Shown in pieces: positions 6,870 through 15,751 of a stretch of DNA of 64,000 nucleotides. Under the pieces are notes generated by a model that was given only the letters and a program-made list of their open reading frames with translations, was not told where the DNA came from and made no database searches. The stretch's first letter is position 1, and the number at the start of each line of letters is the position of its first letter. The DNA is taken from positions 108,880 through 172,879 of the forward strand of contig NZ_JBEXUX010000014.1 of the NCBI RefSeq assembly GCF_040629175.1, read 5' to 3'. The position numbers and the translations under genes are program-made. This stretch comes from Embleya sp040629175 (GTDB taxonomy: Bacteria > Actinomycetota > Actinomycetes > Streptomycetales > Streptomycetaceae).

Positions 6870-8042
6870 TCACCCGCGCACCCCCGCCACCGCGAGCAGC
6901 GCCCGCATGCGGTCGGCCGCCAGGTCGGCGTCCGGGAACAGCCCGGCCGCGTCCGCGAGGCGATACGCCTGCGCCAGGTGTGGCAGCGAACGGGCCGACT
7001 GGGCACCGGCGATCATGCCGAAGGCCGGCTGGTGACCGGTCAGCCAGGCCAGGAAGACGATGCCCGTCTTGTAGTGATAGGTGGGGGCGGCGAACAGATG
7101 CCGCGACAGCGCGACCGTCGGTGTGAACAACGCGTCGTATCCGGCCGTGTCGCCCGCGTCCAGGGCCCGCAGCGCGCCCGCCGCGACCGGGGCGATCGCG
7201 TCGAAGATGCCCAGCAACGCGTGGCTGAAGTGCCGGTCGTCGCCTCGGATCAGCTCCGGGTAGTGGAAGTCGTCCCCGGTGTAGAGCCGTACACCCGCCG
7301 GAAGTTCGGCGCGCAACCGGATCTCGTGGTCACGGTCGAGCAGCGAGACCTTGACCCCGTCGACGCGGTCCGCGTGCTCGCGCACCACGGCCAGGAAGAC
7401 CTCGGTCGCGGTGTCCACGTCGGCCGATCCCCAGTAGCCGGCCAGCGCCGGGTCGAACACCTCGCCCAGCCAGTGCAGTACGACCGGACGTCGCACCTGG
7501 CGCAGCAGCGCCCCGTAGACGCGGCGGTAGTCCTCGGCGCCGCGCGCGACCGCGGCGAGTTGGCGGCTCGCCATCAGCACCACCTTGGCGCCCGACTCCT
7601 CGACCACCGCGACCTGTTCCGTGTACGCCTCGATCACCTGATCGATCGTCAGGTCCGGGTCGGCGTGGTCGGTGCCCGCGCCGCACGCGATCAGCGCGTA
7701 CGGATCGCCGACCGTGGCGGCCTCGGCGGCGCTGCGCCGGATCAGCTCGGCGGTGGCCGACCAGTCCAGGCCCATGTTCCGCTGCGCGGTGTCCATCGCG
7801 TCCGCGACCGCGAACCCGTGCGACCACAGGTGGTGTCGGAAGGCGAGGGTGGCGTCCCAGTCCGGTACGGCCGGGCGCCCCGGGGTGTTGTCCGCGAGCG
7901 GGTCGGCCACCACGTGTGCGGCGGCGTACGCGGTGCGGGTTCGAAAGGCCGGGCCGCCGGGGGCCGCGCCGAGGTAGACCCCGGTGGGCTCGTACGGTTC
8001 CAGCGCTCCGGCCGCGGTGGGCAACAACAGGCGGGCGGTCAC
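6870..8042 (-). CDS. DUF993 dihydrodipicolinate-synthase-like protein
   Basis: 390 aa. Recognised as the DUF993 family of DapA-like (class I aldolase-type TIM barrel) proteins by its pattern: AFRHHLWSHGFAVADAMDTAQRNMGLDW, LIACGAGTDHADP, VVLHWLGEVFDPALAGYWGS, VDGVKVSLLD (a Lys at the aldolase Schiff-base strand), LYTGDDFHYPELIRGD and FAAPTYHYKTGIVFLAWLTGHQ. The reaction is not established for the family; a retro-aldol or lyase step on a sugar acid is an inference from fold and context. Start GTG 8042 overlaps the stop of the upstream oxidoreductase by 4 bp (GTGA), so the two are translationally coupled and probably act in the same pathway. Confidence 0.85.
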   Translation of the reverse strand: MTARLLLPTAAGALEPYEPTGVYLGAAPGGPAFRTRTAYAAAHVVADPLADNTPGRPAVPDWDATLAFRHHLWSHGFAVADAMDTAQRNMGLDWSATAELIRRSAAEAATVGDPYALIACGAGTDHADPDLTIDQVIEAYTEQVAVVEESGAKVVLMASRQLAAVARGAEDYRRVYGALLRQVRRPVVLHWLGEVFDPALAGYWGSADVDTATEVFLAVVREHADRVDGVKVSLLDRDHEIRLRAELPAGVRLYTGDDFHYPELIRGDDRHFSHALLGIFDAIAPVAAGALRALDAGDTAGYDALFTPTVALSRHLFAAPTYHYKTGIVFLAWLTGHQPAFGMIAGAQSARSLPHLAQAYRLADAAGLFPDADLAADRMRALLAVAGVRG

Positions 8043-9208
8043 GCGGACTTCCCGTCCAGGACCGGCAGCTCCACCCGACGGCCCTCGGCCGACGAGCGCA
8101 GCCCGCACTCGGCCAACTGCACGCCGCGTGCCCCGGCGAGGAAGTCGAAGGCGAACGGCTCGTCGGCCACCACGTGCCGGACGAAGTCCTCCCACTGCAC
8201 CTTGAATCCGTTGTCGAAACCGGCGTCGCCCGCGTTGTCCGGCACCTCCTGCCACTGGTCCCGGAAGGGCTCGGTGACCGGAAGGTCGGGGTTCCACACC
8301 GGAGTCGGCGTCGCCGAGCGGTGCTGGACGCGGCAGCGGCGCAATCCCGCGACCGCGCTGCCCTCGGTGCCGTCCACCTGGAATTCCACCAGTTCGTCCC
8401 GGTTGACCCGGACCGTCCACGAGGAGTTGATCTGCGCGACGATTCCGCCCTCGAGTTCGAAGATGCCGTACGCGGCGTCGTCGGCGGTCGCCGGGTACTC
8501 GCGCCCGTGCTCGTCCCATCGGGTGGGTATGTGGGTGACCGCCTTCGCCGTCACCGCCTCGACCCGGCCGAACAGGTTCTCCAGCACGTAGGACCAGTGG
8601 CAGAACATGTCCACGACGATGCCGCCGCCGTCCTGGGCACGGTAGTTCCAGCTCGGACGCTGGGCGGGCTGCCAGTCGCCCTCGAACACCCAGTAGCCGA
8701 ACTCGCCGCGCACCGAGAGGATTCGGCCGAAGAAGCCGCCCTCGATCAGCCGTCGCAGCTTGAGCAGGCCGGGCAGGAACAGCTTGTCCTGCACCACACC
8801 GTGCTTGACCCCGGCGGCGTCGGCGGCCCGGGCCAGGTCGAGTGCGCCGCTGAGCGTCTCGGCGGTGGGCTTCTCGGTGTACACGTGCTTGCCCGCCGCG
8901 ATCGCCGCGTGGATCGCCTGCTCGCGCGCCGTGGTCACCTGTGCGTCGAAGTAGATCGAGTTGGCCGGGTCGGCCAGCGCGCCGTCCAGGTCCGTCGTCC
9001 ACGCGGTGATCCCGTGCCGGTCGGCGATCGCGCGCAACTTCTCCGCGTCCCGACCGACCAGGACCGGTTCCAGCCGGACCCGGGACCCGTCGGCGAGTGC
9101 GACGCCGCCCTGATCACGAATGGCCAGGATCGAGCGGACCAGATGCTGGCGGTAGCCCATCCGGCCGGTGACGCCGTTCATCACGACGCCGAGGGTGTGG
9201 GTGGTCAT
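8039..9208 (-). CDS. Gfo/Idh/MocA-family NAD(P)-dependent oxidoreductase
   Basis: 389 aa. The N-terminal Rossmann domain contains GVVMNGVTGRMGYRQHLVRS (modified glycine-rich loop) and the hallmark VYTEKPTAETLSGALDLARAADAAGVKHGVV (EKP motif, catalytic Lys, about residue 95-125). The C-terminal alpha/beta domain follows (YRAQDGGGIVVDMFCHWSYVLENLFGRVEAV, the D-x-x-x-H segment). It oxidises or reduces a sugar, sugar acid or inositol-type substrate; which one cannot be read from the sequence. First gene of a three-gene operon with DUF993 and a TIM-barrel isomerase. A perfect LacI-type operator lies 55-70 bp upstream of its start, and the LacI gene is divergent, so it is most likely induced by its own substrate. 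Confidence 0.88.
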   Translation of the reverse strand: MTTHTLGVVMNGVTGRMGYRQHLVRSILAIRDQGGVALADGSRVRLEPVLVGRDAEKLRAIADRHGITAWTTDLDGALADPANSIYFDAQVTTAREQAIHAAIAAGKHVYTEKPTAETLSGALDLARAADAAGVKHGVVQDKLFLPGLLKLRRLIEGGFFGRILSVRGEFGYWVFEGDWQPAQRPSWNYRAQDGGGIVVDMFCHWSYVLENLFGRVEAVTAKAVTHIPTRWDEHGREYPATADDAAYGIFELEGGIVAQINSSWTVRVNRDELVEFQVDGTEGSAVAGLRRCRVQHRSATPTPVWNPDLPVTEPFRDQWQEVPDNAGDAGFDNGFKVQWEDFVRHVVADEPFAFDFLAGARGVQLAECGLRSSAEGRRVELPVLDGKSA

Positions 9209-9262
9209 GGGTGGGGCCTCTCAGAAACGCGAACGGGACGGAAGCGGGTCGGCCTTCCCGAT

Positions 9263-9278
9263 GGGAAAGCGCTTTCCC
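9263..9278. promoter_or_regulatory. LacI-type operator, perfect 16-bp palindrome
   Basis: GGGAAAGCGCTTTCCC, a perfect palindrome around the CG centre typical of LacI-family sites, between the oxidoreductase operon and the lacI-like gene. A half-site-like CGCTTTCC lies near 9380, close to the regulator's own start. Confidence 0.8.
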
Positions 9279-9404
9279 GTAAGCTAGGCCGCCACGACGA
9301 TCAGGTCAAGGGAATGGAGAGCACGCCGGGCTGTAGACAACCCGCAGAGGCCGGGCTCACCCCGGACAGTCGGGTATCCGCTTTCCAATCGCTACCATGT
9401 GCGT

Positions 9405-10484
9405 ATGTCCGCGCCCACGCCGATCCCGACCCCCGACGCGCCCCTGCCACGTCCGACGGGCCCGGTCACCCTTCAGCAGGTCGCCGAGCGTGCCGGCGTG
9501 TCCTCGGCCACCGCCTCCCGTGCCCTGCACGGCAGCAGCGGCACCCGAATCGTGGGGGAGGAACTGCGCCGCCGCGTCCTGGACGCCGCCCGCGAGCTGC
9601 GCTACGTCTCCAACGCGCCCGCCCAGGCGCTGGCCCGGTCGACGACCAGCGTGGTCGGCGTCGTGGTGCACGACGTGGCCGACCCGTACTTCGCCGCCAT
9701 CGCCGCCGGCGCGATGGGCGTGGCCCGCGAACACGGCCTGCTCGTCATGCTTGCCGCGACCTTCCGCGACCCGGAACTCGAACTGGACTACCTGGCCCGC
9801 CTCCGCGCCCAACGCGCCCGTGCGGTGGTCCTGGCCGGCAGTGGTTTCGCCGATCGCGATTTCACCCGGCGGCTGGCCGCCGAGGTGGACGCCTACCGCG
9901 CCGACGGTGGCCACGTGGTCGCCGTCGGTGAGCACGGCATCGCCTCGGACACGGTCCGCCCCGCCAACCGGTCCGGCGCCGCGTTGGCCGTGCGGCACCT
10001 GCACGACCTCGGCCATCGCGACTTCGGCATCGTCTCCGGACCACGCGCGCTGACCACCGTGCGCGATCGCCTCGACGGCGCCCGCCGACAACTCCGCTCC
10101 CTGGGCGTGCCGTTGCCGCCGGCACAGGTGATCGACGGCGGCTTCACGCGGGAGCAGGCCCGCGTCGCCGCCCGCACCCTGCTGACCCGCGCCCCCGACC
10201 TGACCGCGATCGTCGTCCTCAACGACGTGATGGCCGCCGGCGTCCTGGCGGCCCTTCGCGACGACCTGGGCCTGCGCGTACCCGACCAGGTCTCGGTCGT
10301 CGGCTTCGACGACCTGCCCTTCGCCGCCGACCTCAACCCCCCACTGACCACGGTCCGCCTACCCCTGGCCGACATCGGCGCCCGAGCGATGGACATGATC
10401 CTCACGGGGCCCACCATCGAACCCCGCACCCTCGACCTGGACACGGAACTCATCCTCCGCAACAGCACGATGCCGCCGCGGTAG
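9405..10484 (+). CDS. LacI-family transcriptional regulator
   Basis: 359 aa. The N-terminal helix-turn-helix VTLQQVAERAGVSSATASRALHGS with hinge region NAPAQALARS (about residues 20-75) is typical of LacI, although the usual hinge-helix leucine region is slightly changed by an inserted TRIVGEEL stretch. The periplasmic-binding-protein-like effector domain follows (VVGVVVHDVADPYFAAIAAGAMGVAREHG; VSVVGFDDLPFAADLNPPLTTV). ATG 9405 is used; GTG 9399 is two codons upstream in the same frame. There is no Shine-Dalgarno sequence, so a leaderless transcript is possible. It should bind the 16-bp palindrome upstream of the divergent operon, and probably the similar site near 17.68 kb. Confidence 0.9.
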   Translation: MSAPTPIPTPDAPLPRPTGPVTLQQVAERAGVSSATASRALHGSSGTRIVGEELRRRVLDAARELRYVSNAPAQALARSTTSVVGVVVHDVADPYFAAIAAGAMGVAREHGLLVMLAATFRDPELELDYLARLRAQRARAVVLAGSGFADRDFTRRLAAEVDAYRADGGHVVAVGEHGIASDTVRPANRSGAALAVRHLHDLGHRDFGIVSGPRALTTVRDRLDGARRQLRSLGVPLPPAQVIDGGFTREQARVAARTLLTRAPDLTAIVVLNDVMAAGVLAALRDDLGLRVPDQVSVVGFDDLPFAADLNPPLTTVRLPLADIGARAMDMILTGPTIEPRTLDLDTELILRNSTMPPR

Positions 10485-10573
10485 GTCGGCGAACCGGCTC
10501 GCCGCCGACCCCGCTCGCTGCCGGCCTTCGGGGCGGCATTCGTATCCGAGCCCGCCTGGCGCCCGTATCGGTA

Positions 10574-11800
10574 TCAGCGTTCGCCTCCGTCGCACGCCCG
10601 CACTCGCCTCTGCGTCGACCCGAACCGGCACTCGGGCCCGCGCACTCGTATGTAGGCCGAGGCTGCGAGACATTCGAACAGGGTTGCGGCGTACAGCGGC
10701 AGCGGGTGTCGGGCCGGGGCCAGGAGGGCGGTCAGGGTTGCGCCGAGGGCGAAGGTGGTGATCTTCAGGCTTGCGCCGGTGGTGAAGATGCGGCTGCGGA
10801 GGGGGACCGGGGCTTCGCGGTGGCGGATTGCGAAGAGGGCCGTGAGTTGTGGGCCTTCACCGACGCCGACGAGCACCATCGCGGCGATCGTTGGGATCGG
10901 GCGGCCGGTCGCGGCGAGCAGGAAGGCGCCGGCCAGGAGCAGAGGGCTGCACCACATGACGGTGTCCGGGGGGACCGCGTGCGGGCGGCGGGCGAGGAGG
11001 GCGTTGGTGGTCAGGGCCGAGGCGGCGACGACCGAGAGCAGGATCGTGCCGTGGGCGGCGGAACCGAAGGTGCGTTCACCCGCCACCGGGCTGTACGCGA
11101 CCAGGATGCCTTGGCCCACGCAGGACGACATCGACGCGGCCGTGGCCCGGGCCAGCGGCGGGGTGCGAAAGACCGCACGGAATCCGGCGGCCAGGTCGGT
11201 GCCGATCGACGTGGTCGGCGTCGCTCGCCGAGCGTGGTCCCGGGGCGGGGGCAACGTCCGGGCCGAAGGCAGCGCGAGGCAGATCAGTGCCGCCGAGGTG
11301 AGCACCGCGACGTCGGCGCCGGCCAGGCCGGCCACGATGCCGGCCAGGGCCGGGCCGGTCAGGCCGGCCAGGTTGAAGGTCATCGCGTCGAACGCGGTGG
11401 CGCGGGGCAGGCTTGCGGCCGGTACGACGCGGGGCAGCTGCGAGGTCCAGCCACCGGCCAGGGCCGGAGCCGCCAGGCCCGCCGCCGCCGCGATCACCAG
11501 GACGACCGGGAGCGGAACCGGCCCCAGAGACCACACGATCACCCCGAGCGCCGCCGCATAACCGGCCAACGCGCCGGCAAGCAACAGGCCGGGTCGCGCG
11601 GAGCGATCCAACAGCACGCCGAAGACCGGGCCGCCGAGGGCCGCGGTCGCGGTGACGCACGCGAGCAGCGCCGATCCCACGGCCGCCGACCCGGTGAGCG
11701 CGTACCCGGCCAGGAGCAGCGCCGGCCCCGACATCTCGTCGCCGGTGCGTGCGGCCGCCGCCCCCACCGTGTATGACCACATCCCGTAACGCTTTGTCAT
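10574..11800 (-). CDS. MFS transporter
   Basis: 408 aa with about 12 predicted membrane helices. Opening residues YGMWSYTVGAAAARTGDEMSGPALLLAGYALTGSA and FGVLLDRSARPGLLLAGAL (motif A position) mark an MFS protein of the drug-efflux type; the substrate is unknown. Starts at 11827, 11800 and 11782 are all possible; 11800 keeps the R-Y-x-x-W segment I would expect at the N-terminus of this subfamily. It is divergent from a CGNR zinc-finger protein with CGTTAC/GTAACG repeats between and over the two starts, suggesting joint control. It converges on the lacI-like gene with a 90-bp gap that shows no strong hairpin. Confidence 0.82.
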   Translation of the reverse strand: MTKRYGMWSYTVGAAAARTGDEMSGPALLLAGYALTGSAAVGSALLACVTATAALGGPVFGVLLDRSARPGLLLAGALAGYAAALGVIVWSLGPVPLPVVLVIAAAAGLAAPALAGGWTSQLPRVVPAASLPRATAFDAMTFNLAGLTGPALAGIVAGLAGADVAVLTSAALICLALPSARTLPPPRDHARRATPTTSIGTDLAAGFRAVFRTPPLARATAASMSSCVGQGILVAYSPVAGERTFGSAAHGTILLSVVAASALTTNALLARRPHAVPPDTVMWCSPLLLAGAFLLAATGRPIPTIAAMVLVGVGEGPQLTALFAIRHREAPVPLRSRIFTTGASLKITTFALGATLTALLAPARHPLPLYAATLFECLAASAYIRVRGPECRFGSTQRRVRACDGGER

Positions 11801-11847
11801 CTTGTGCACGTTACGCAGGTAACTCAATCCTCCACCAGATGCGTTAC
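11786..11847. promoter_or_regulatory. CGTTAC/GTAACG operator-like repeats between MFS and CGNR genes
   Basis: GTAACG at 11786-11791 and CGTTAC at 11809-11814 form an inverted pair; a further CGTTAC lies at 11842-11847, 33 bp (about three helical turns) from the second. They overlap the likely promoters of both divergent genes. The binding protein is unknown; the adjacent CGNR protein is the obvious candidate. Confidence 0.4.
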
Positions 11848-12462
11848 ATTCTCCCCGTGCCCTCGTCCCCTCCGAACCCGAACCGAAATCCGAACCCCGA
11901 CCGATCCACCCGCCACTCGATCGAAGCCGTGGCCCGCCGAACCGTGGCCCTGGTCAACGCCCTCACCGGAGACGATCCGGCGACGGACCAGGCCCCGACG
12001 ACGCCGTCGCCGGAGTCCCTCGCGGCGCTCCTGCGCGCCCACGGCGAACCCGACCCCGTCGAGCTGACCCCGACCGACGTCACCGATCTGCACGCCGCCG
12101 CGGTTCTGCTGCGCACGGTCTTCGTCGCCCAGGACGTCGACACCGCCGCGTCCGCGCTCAACCGGCTGCTGCGCCGTGGTCGAGGGACTCTGCGGCTCAC
12201 CTCGCACGACGGGCGCGGCCCTTGGCATCCGCACCTGGACGGGGACGACGATGCACCGTGGGGCGAGTGGTTCCTCGCCTCGTCGTGCCTGGCTCTGACC
12301 ATCCTGGTGTGGGATCGACAACGGCCGCCCGGCGGCGTCTGTGCATCCGGTACCTGCCGGCGCGTGTTCACCAACGAGGGCAGTGGCCGGCCCCGCCGCT
12401 ACTGCTCTCGTCGCTGTGCCACCCGCGAGCGGGTGGCCGCACATCGGCGGGCCCACGCGTAG
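11839..12462 (+). CDS. CGNR zinc-finger domain protein (putative regulator)
   Basis: 207 aa. The N-terminal part (about 1-150) is the stress-response/ABATE-like domain seen in this family: SIEAVARRTVALVNALTGD, LHAAAVLLRTVF, HPHLDGDDDAPWGEWFLASSCLALTILVWD. The C-terminal 45 residues are the CGNR zinc finger, with four Cys in the pattern GVCASGTCRRVF-x-YCSRRCATRERVAAHRR, expected to bind Zn and DNA. Family members are putative transcription factors with few characterised examples. ATG 11839 is chosen because a weak -10 (CAATCC, 11825-11830) would make it leaderless; GTG 11857 is an alternative. It probably controls the divergent MFS transporter. Confidence 0.8.
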   Translation: MRYILPVPSSPPNPNRNPNPDRSTRHSIEAVARRTVALVNALTGDDPATDQAPTTPSPESLAALLRAHGEPDPVELTPTDVTDLHAAAVLLRTVFVAQDVDTAASALNRLLRRGRGTLRLTSHDGRGPWHPHLDGDDDAPWGEWFLASSCLALTILVWDRQRPPGGVCASGTCRRVFTNEGSGRPRRYCSRRCATRERVAAHRRAHA

Positions 12463-12591
12463 ACGTACCGGCCGCAGCCACACCGCGACCGCAGCAGCAA
12501 CACCGGCGCCGGCAGTGGCGCCAACGTCGGCGCCGGAACCGGCAACCCTTGGACCCGACACGCACCCCTCCGTTTTTGTGACAATCGGGGA

Positions 12592-13452
12592 GTGACGTCA
12601 CCACATCCGCTCGGAGAGTTCCTGCAAGCCCGCCGTGCCCGCCTCCAGCCCGGCGACGTCGGGCTGCCGGCGGCCATCGGCCTGCGTCGGACCCAGGGGC
12701 TGCGCCGGGAGGAGCTGGCCGCGCTCGCGGGATTGAGCATCCAGTACTACACGCGCCTGGAGCAGGGTCGGGAGAACAATCCCGGCGGTGCAGTCCTGGA
12801 CGGTCTCGCGGCGGCGCTGCGGTTGACCGAGGAGGAGCACGCGCACCTGTACATGCTGGCCAACCATGAGGACGAGCGGGTGTCGGCCGAGGGTGCGCCG
12901 GCGGATCGGGAGACGCGGCCGGGAATCCTCGCCCTGCTGGAGCGGGTTCGACCCTGGCCCGCGTGTCTGCTCACCCGGACCGGCGACGTCCTGGCCGCCA
13001 ACCCCGAGGCGTTCGTGCTGTTCCCGGGGTTGGCCCAGTGGTCGCCCGACCGGTGGAACATGATGCGGTATCTGTTTCTGCACCCGGCCGCGCGGGACCT
13101 GTTCGTCGACTGGGAGGGTGTCGTGTCGGGCGCCACCACCCAGTTGCGCACGCTCGTGGCGGCCGATCCCCGGGATCGCGCACTCACCGCCTTGGTCGAG
13201 GAACTCACGGCGCAGAGCCCGGAGTTCGCGACCCACTGGCAACGTTACGAGGTCCGGCGCGGGGACCTCGACCGGGCGACCTACCACCATCCGCAACTCG
13301 GCGAGTTCACCCTCGCGTTCGAGGTGTTGCGGATGGAGGGCGGCCGACGCCTCCTCATCCACCAGCCGGTGGAACAGAACGAGGCGGGCCGTCGGCTCCT
13401 GCGCGAACTGTCCCGCCTCGCCGCGACGAACGACCCACCCAAAATGCCCTAG
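12592..13452 (+). CDS. XRE-family regulator with MmyB-like ligand-binding domain
   Basis: 286 aa. N-terminal HTH_31/XRE domain (about 1-80): LGEFLQARRARLQPGDVGLPA, GLRREELAALAGLSIQYYTRLEQGREN. The C-terminal MmyB-like domain follows (RVRPWPACLLTRTGDVLAANPEAFVLFPGLAQWSPDRWNMMRYLFLHPAARDLFVDWE, then HPQLGEFTLAFEVLRMEGG), which in related proteins holds a fatty-acid-like ligand pocket. Very common in streptomycetes, often as local repressors. Start GTG 12592 follows GGGG 4-8 nt upstream. It stands alone, so a target cannot be named; the downstream two-component system is 121 bp away on the same strand. Confidence 0.88.
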   Translation: MTSPHPLGEFLQARRARLQPGDVGLPAAIGLRRTQGLRREELAALAGLSIQYYTRLEQGRENNPGGAVLDGLAAALRLTEEEHAHLYMLANHEDERVSAEGAPADRETRPGILALLERVRPWPACLLTRTGDVLAANPEAFVLFPGLAQWSPDRWNMMRYLFLHPAARDLFVDWEGVVSGATTQLRTLVAADPRDRALTALVEELTAQSPEFATHWQRYEVRRGDLDRATYHHPQLGEFTLAFEVLRMEGGRRLLIHQPVEQNEAGRRLLRELSRLAATNDPPKMP

Positions 13453-13573
13453 CCACACCCGAGGTCCGCTTCGACGCCCTCGCGGGGGGCAGCCGACGGA
13501 AGCCCCCGTACAGCCGCACCGCCCGAACAGGCGTACCGCCCAAGCCGCCGCACCGCCGTATTAGCGTAGGCCC

Positions 13574-14920
13574 ATGACCAAGTCGCTCCCCACCACAGCA
13601 GCGCGCGGTCGGTGGTGGTCGGGCGCCGAGGTCCTTTTCCGCACGGGGCGGCAGACCCTCATCCGGTCGTTCTACCTGCTCACCGCGCCGGTGACCGCCG
13701 CGGCCGGCCTCCTGGCCGTCCTCGGCGGGGCGGTCGTCGCGACGCTCGGTCTGCTGCTGCCCGGTGGTTCGCCGGTCGTGGCCCGCGCGATGGCCCCGGC
13801 GCGCAGGTGCGCCGACCTGGAACGGTGGCGCATCGCCAAGGTGCGCCCCCCGACCCCGGAGCGCGAACACCTCGACCCGCCGCCGAAGCCGCAGGCCCGC
13901 GGCGCCGCCGGGGCCGCTGCCGGGGCGTGGCTGGACGCGGCGCACGCGGTGGTGGCGTTCCCGGTCGCCCTGGTCACCGCGACGGTGACCGCACTGTGGT
14001 GGTTCGTCGCTTTCGCCTGCGCCACCTGTGCGCTGCGCTACGAGTACGCGCCGCCCGGGTCGCTGCAACCGTTGTCCCTGACCGCGGGCGGCACCGAGTC
14101 GCACGTCTCGGTGAGCCTGGGTCTGTTGTCGCCCACCGATCGGGTCGCCTTCGGGACCACGGTCGGCCTGCTCCTGCTGTGTGCGCTGCCGTCGGCGATC
14201 AGGGCGTGCACCACCATCCAGGCCGGCCTGGGGCAGGCGCTGCTCTTCGACGTGTCCGCGTTGCATCGCCGGATCAGCGGGTTGGAGCAGGAGCGCGACA
14301 CCGCCCGCGCGCAGACCGTCGCCGCGGTGACGGCCGAGACGACCGCACTGCGCCGGCTGGAGCGCGACATCCACGACGGTCCCCAGCAACGACTGGTCCG
14401 CCTGGCGATGGAACTGGGGCGGGCCGAGCACTACCTCGACAGCCGGCCGGAGACCGTTCGGGCGGCCCTCGCCGACGCGATCGTGCAAACCCGTGAGGCG
14501 CTGGACGAGTTGCGGGCGTTGTCGCGCGGCATCGCCCCGCCGATCCTGGTCGACCGCGGCCTGAACGAGGCGCTCGCCGCCCTGGCCGCGCGCTCCACCG
14601 TCCCCGCCGAACTCGATACGGTTCCGCTGGAGCGTCGGCCCGCCGCCGGCGTCGAGACGGCCGCGTACTTCGTGGTCGCGGAGAGCCTGACCAACGTGGC
14701 CAAGCACAGCCACGCGCACCGGTGCACGATCGAACTACGCCACAGTGGGGGAAGCTTGCGGGTTCGGGTGACGGACGACGGGGTGGGCGGCGCGGCGTCG
14801 GCCAAGGGACACGGACTGCGCGGTCTGGACGAGCGGCTGCACGCGGTCGGCGGTCGGCTGGAGATCGACAGCCCCGCCGGCGGCCCCACGACGATCATCG
14901 CGGAGCTGCCGTGTTGCTGA
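13574..14920 (+). CDS. Sensor histidine kinase (NarL/HisKA_3 type)
   Basis: 448 aa inner-membrane sensor. N-terminal membrane part has about four hydrophobic segments: 30-60 (FYLLTAPVTAAAGLLAVLGGAV), 115-145 (AVVAFPVALVTATVTALWWFVAFA) and 190-215 (LLLLCALPSAIRA). After a coiled stretch (LEQERDTARAQTVAAVTAETTALRRLE) comes the HisKA_3 dimerisation box ERDIHDGPQQRLVRLAMELG with the phospho-acceptor His at about residue 269, then the ATPase domain with N box (ESLTNVAKHSHAH) and G box (VTDDGVGGA, GHGLRGLDERL). No large extracytoplasmic sensor loop is obvious. The stop overlaps the response-regulator start by 10 bp, so the pair is translationally coupled. Confidence 0.92.
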   Translation: MTKSLPTTAARGRWWSGAEVLFRTGRQTLIRSFYLLTAPVTAAAGLLAVLGGAVVATLGLLLPGGSPVVARAMAPARRCADLERWRIAKVRPPTPEREHLDPPPKPQARGAAGAAAGAWLDAAHAVVAFPVALVTATVTALWWFVAFACATCALRYEYAPPGSLQPLSLTAGGTESHVSVSLGLLSPTDRVAFGTTVGLLLLCALPSAIRACTTIQAGLGQALLFDVSALHRRISGLEQERDTARAQTVAAVTAETTALRRLERDIHDGPQQRLVRLAMELGRAEHYLDSRPETVRAALADAIVQTREALDELRALSRGIAPPILVDRGLNEALAALAARSTVPAELDTVPLERRPAAGVETAAYFVVAESLTNVAKHSHAHRCTIELRHSGGSLRVRVTDDGVGGAASAKGHGLRGLDERLHAVGGRLEIDSPAGGPTTIIAELPCC

Positions 14921-15618
14921 CCCCGGGCGACGCGGCGTCCGAATCCGCACCGGATGCCATGGTCCGCCGTTCGTTGCGGATCGTCGTGGCCGACGACTCG
15001 GTACTGCTGCGCGAGGGCCTGATCCGCCTGCTCGTCGAGGAGGGTCATCGGGTGTCTGCCGCCGTCGGCGACGGTCCCGCCCTGGTCGAGGCGGTCCTCG
15101 AACACCGTCCGGACGTGTCGATCGTGGACGTACGGATGCCGCCGACCCACACGGACGAGGGCCTGCGCGCGGCGATCGCCGCCCGCGCGCAGCTCCCCGG
15201 AACCCCGATGCTGATGCTCAGCCAGTATGTGGAGGCGTCCTACGCCGGCGAGCTGCTCGCGGACGGCTCCGGTGCGATCGGGTACCTGCTCAAGGACCGG
15301 GTCGCCAGGATCGCCGAGTTCCTGGACGCGCTGGACCGGGTCGCGCAGGGCGCGACCGTACTCGACCCCCAGGTCGTCGCCCGGTTGCTCACGGAGCAGC
15401 GTCGGGACAGCCCGGTGAGCGCCCTGACCCCTCGCGAACGGCAGATCCTGGCGCTGATGGCCGAGGGCTGCTCCAATACCGCGATCGCTCGGCAACTGGT
15501 CGTCTCGGCCAGCGCGGTGGAGAAGCACATCGGCAACATCTTCGCCAAACTCGGCCTGCCGCCCGACGACACGCGACACCGCCGGGTCCTCGCCGTCCTC
15601 ACCTACCTGAGCGGCTGA
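14911..15618 (+). CDS. LuxR/NarL-type response regulator
   Basis: 235 aa. Receiver domain about residues 18-135: acidic pair RIVVADDSVLLREG, phospho-acceptor Asp in VSIVDVRMPP, and Lys in GYLLKDRVA. The C-terminal LuxR helix-turn-helix is LTPRERQILALMAEGCSNTAIARQLVVSASAVEKHIGNIFAKL (about 170-215). I use GTG 14911 because GGAG sits 5 nt upstream and the overlap with the kinase gene suits coupling; ATG 14959, closer to the usual N-terminus, has no ribosome site. It is the cognate partner of the overlapping histidine kinase; the next gene, a membrane protein 133 bp downstream, is a possible target. Confidence 0.9.
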   Translation: MLLTPGDAASESAPDAMVRRSLRIVVADDSVLLREGLIRLLVEEGHRVSAAVGDGPALVEAVLEHRPDVSIVDVRMPPTHTDEGLRAAIAARAQLPGTPMLMLSQYVEASYAGELLADGSGAIGYLLKDRVARIAEFLDALDRVAQGATVLDPQVVARLLTEQRRDSPVSALTPRERQILALMAEGCSNTAIARQLVVSASAVEKHIGNIFAKLGLPPDDTRHRRVLAVLTYLSG

Positions 15619-15751
15619 CGGCGGTCCGCTCGCCGCGCGTTCGATCCCCAGGGCGTGCGCTTCCCCCGCCTCGGGGGTGTGGCCTGCCATACCCCCGAGT
15701 GTCCGGCCTGCTCCGGTGACCCGGCGGCGCGGGTGCGAAACCGTGGTCGGC

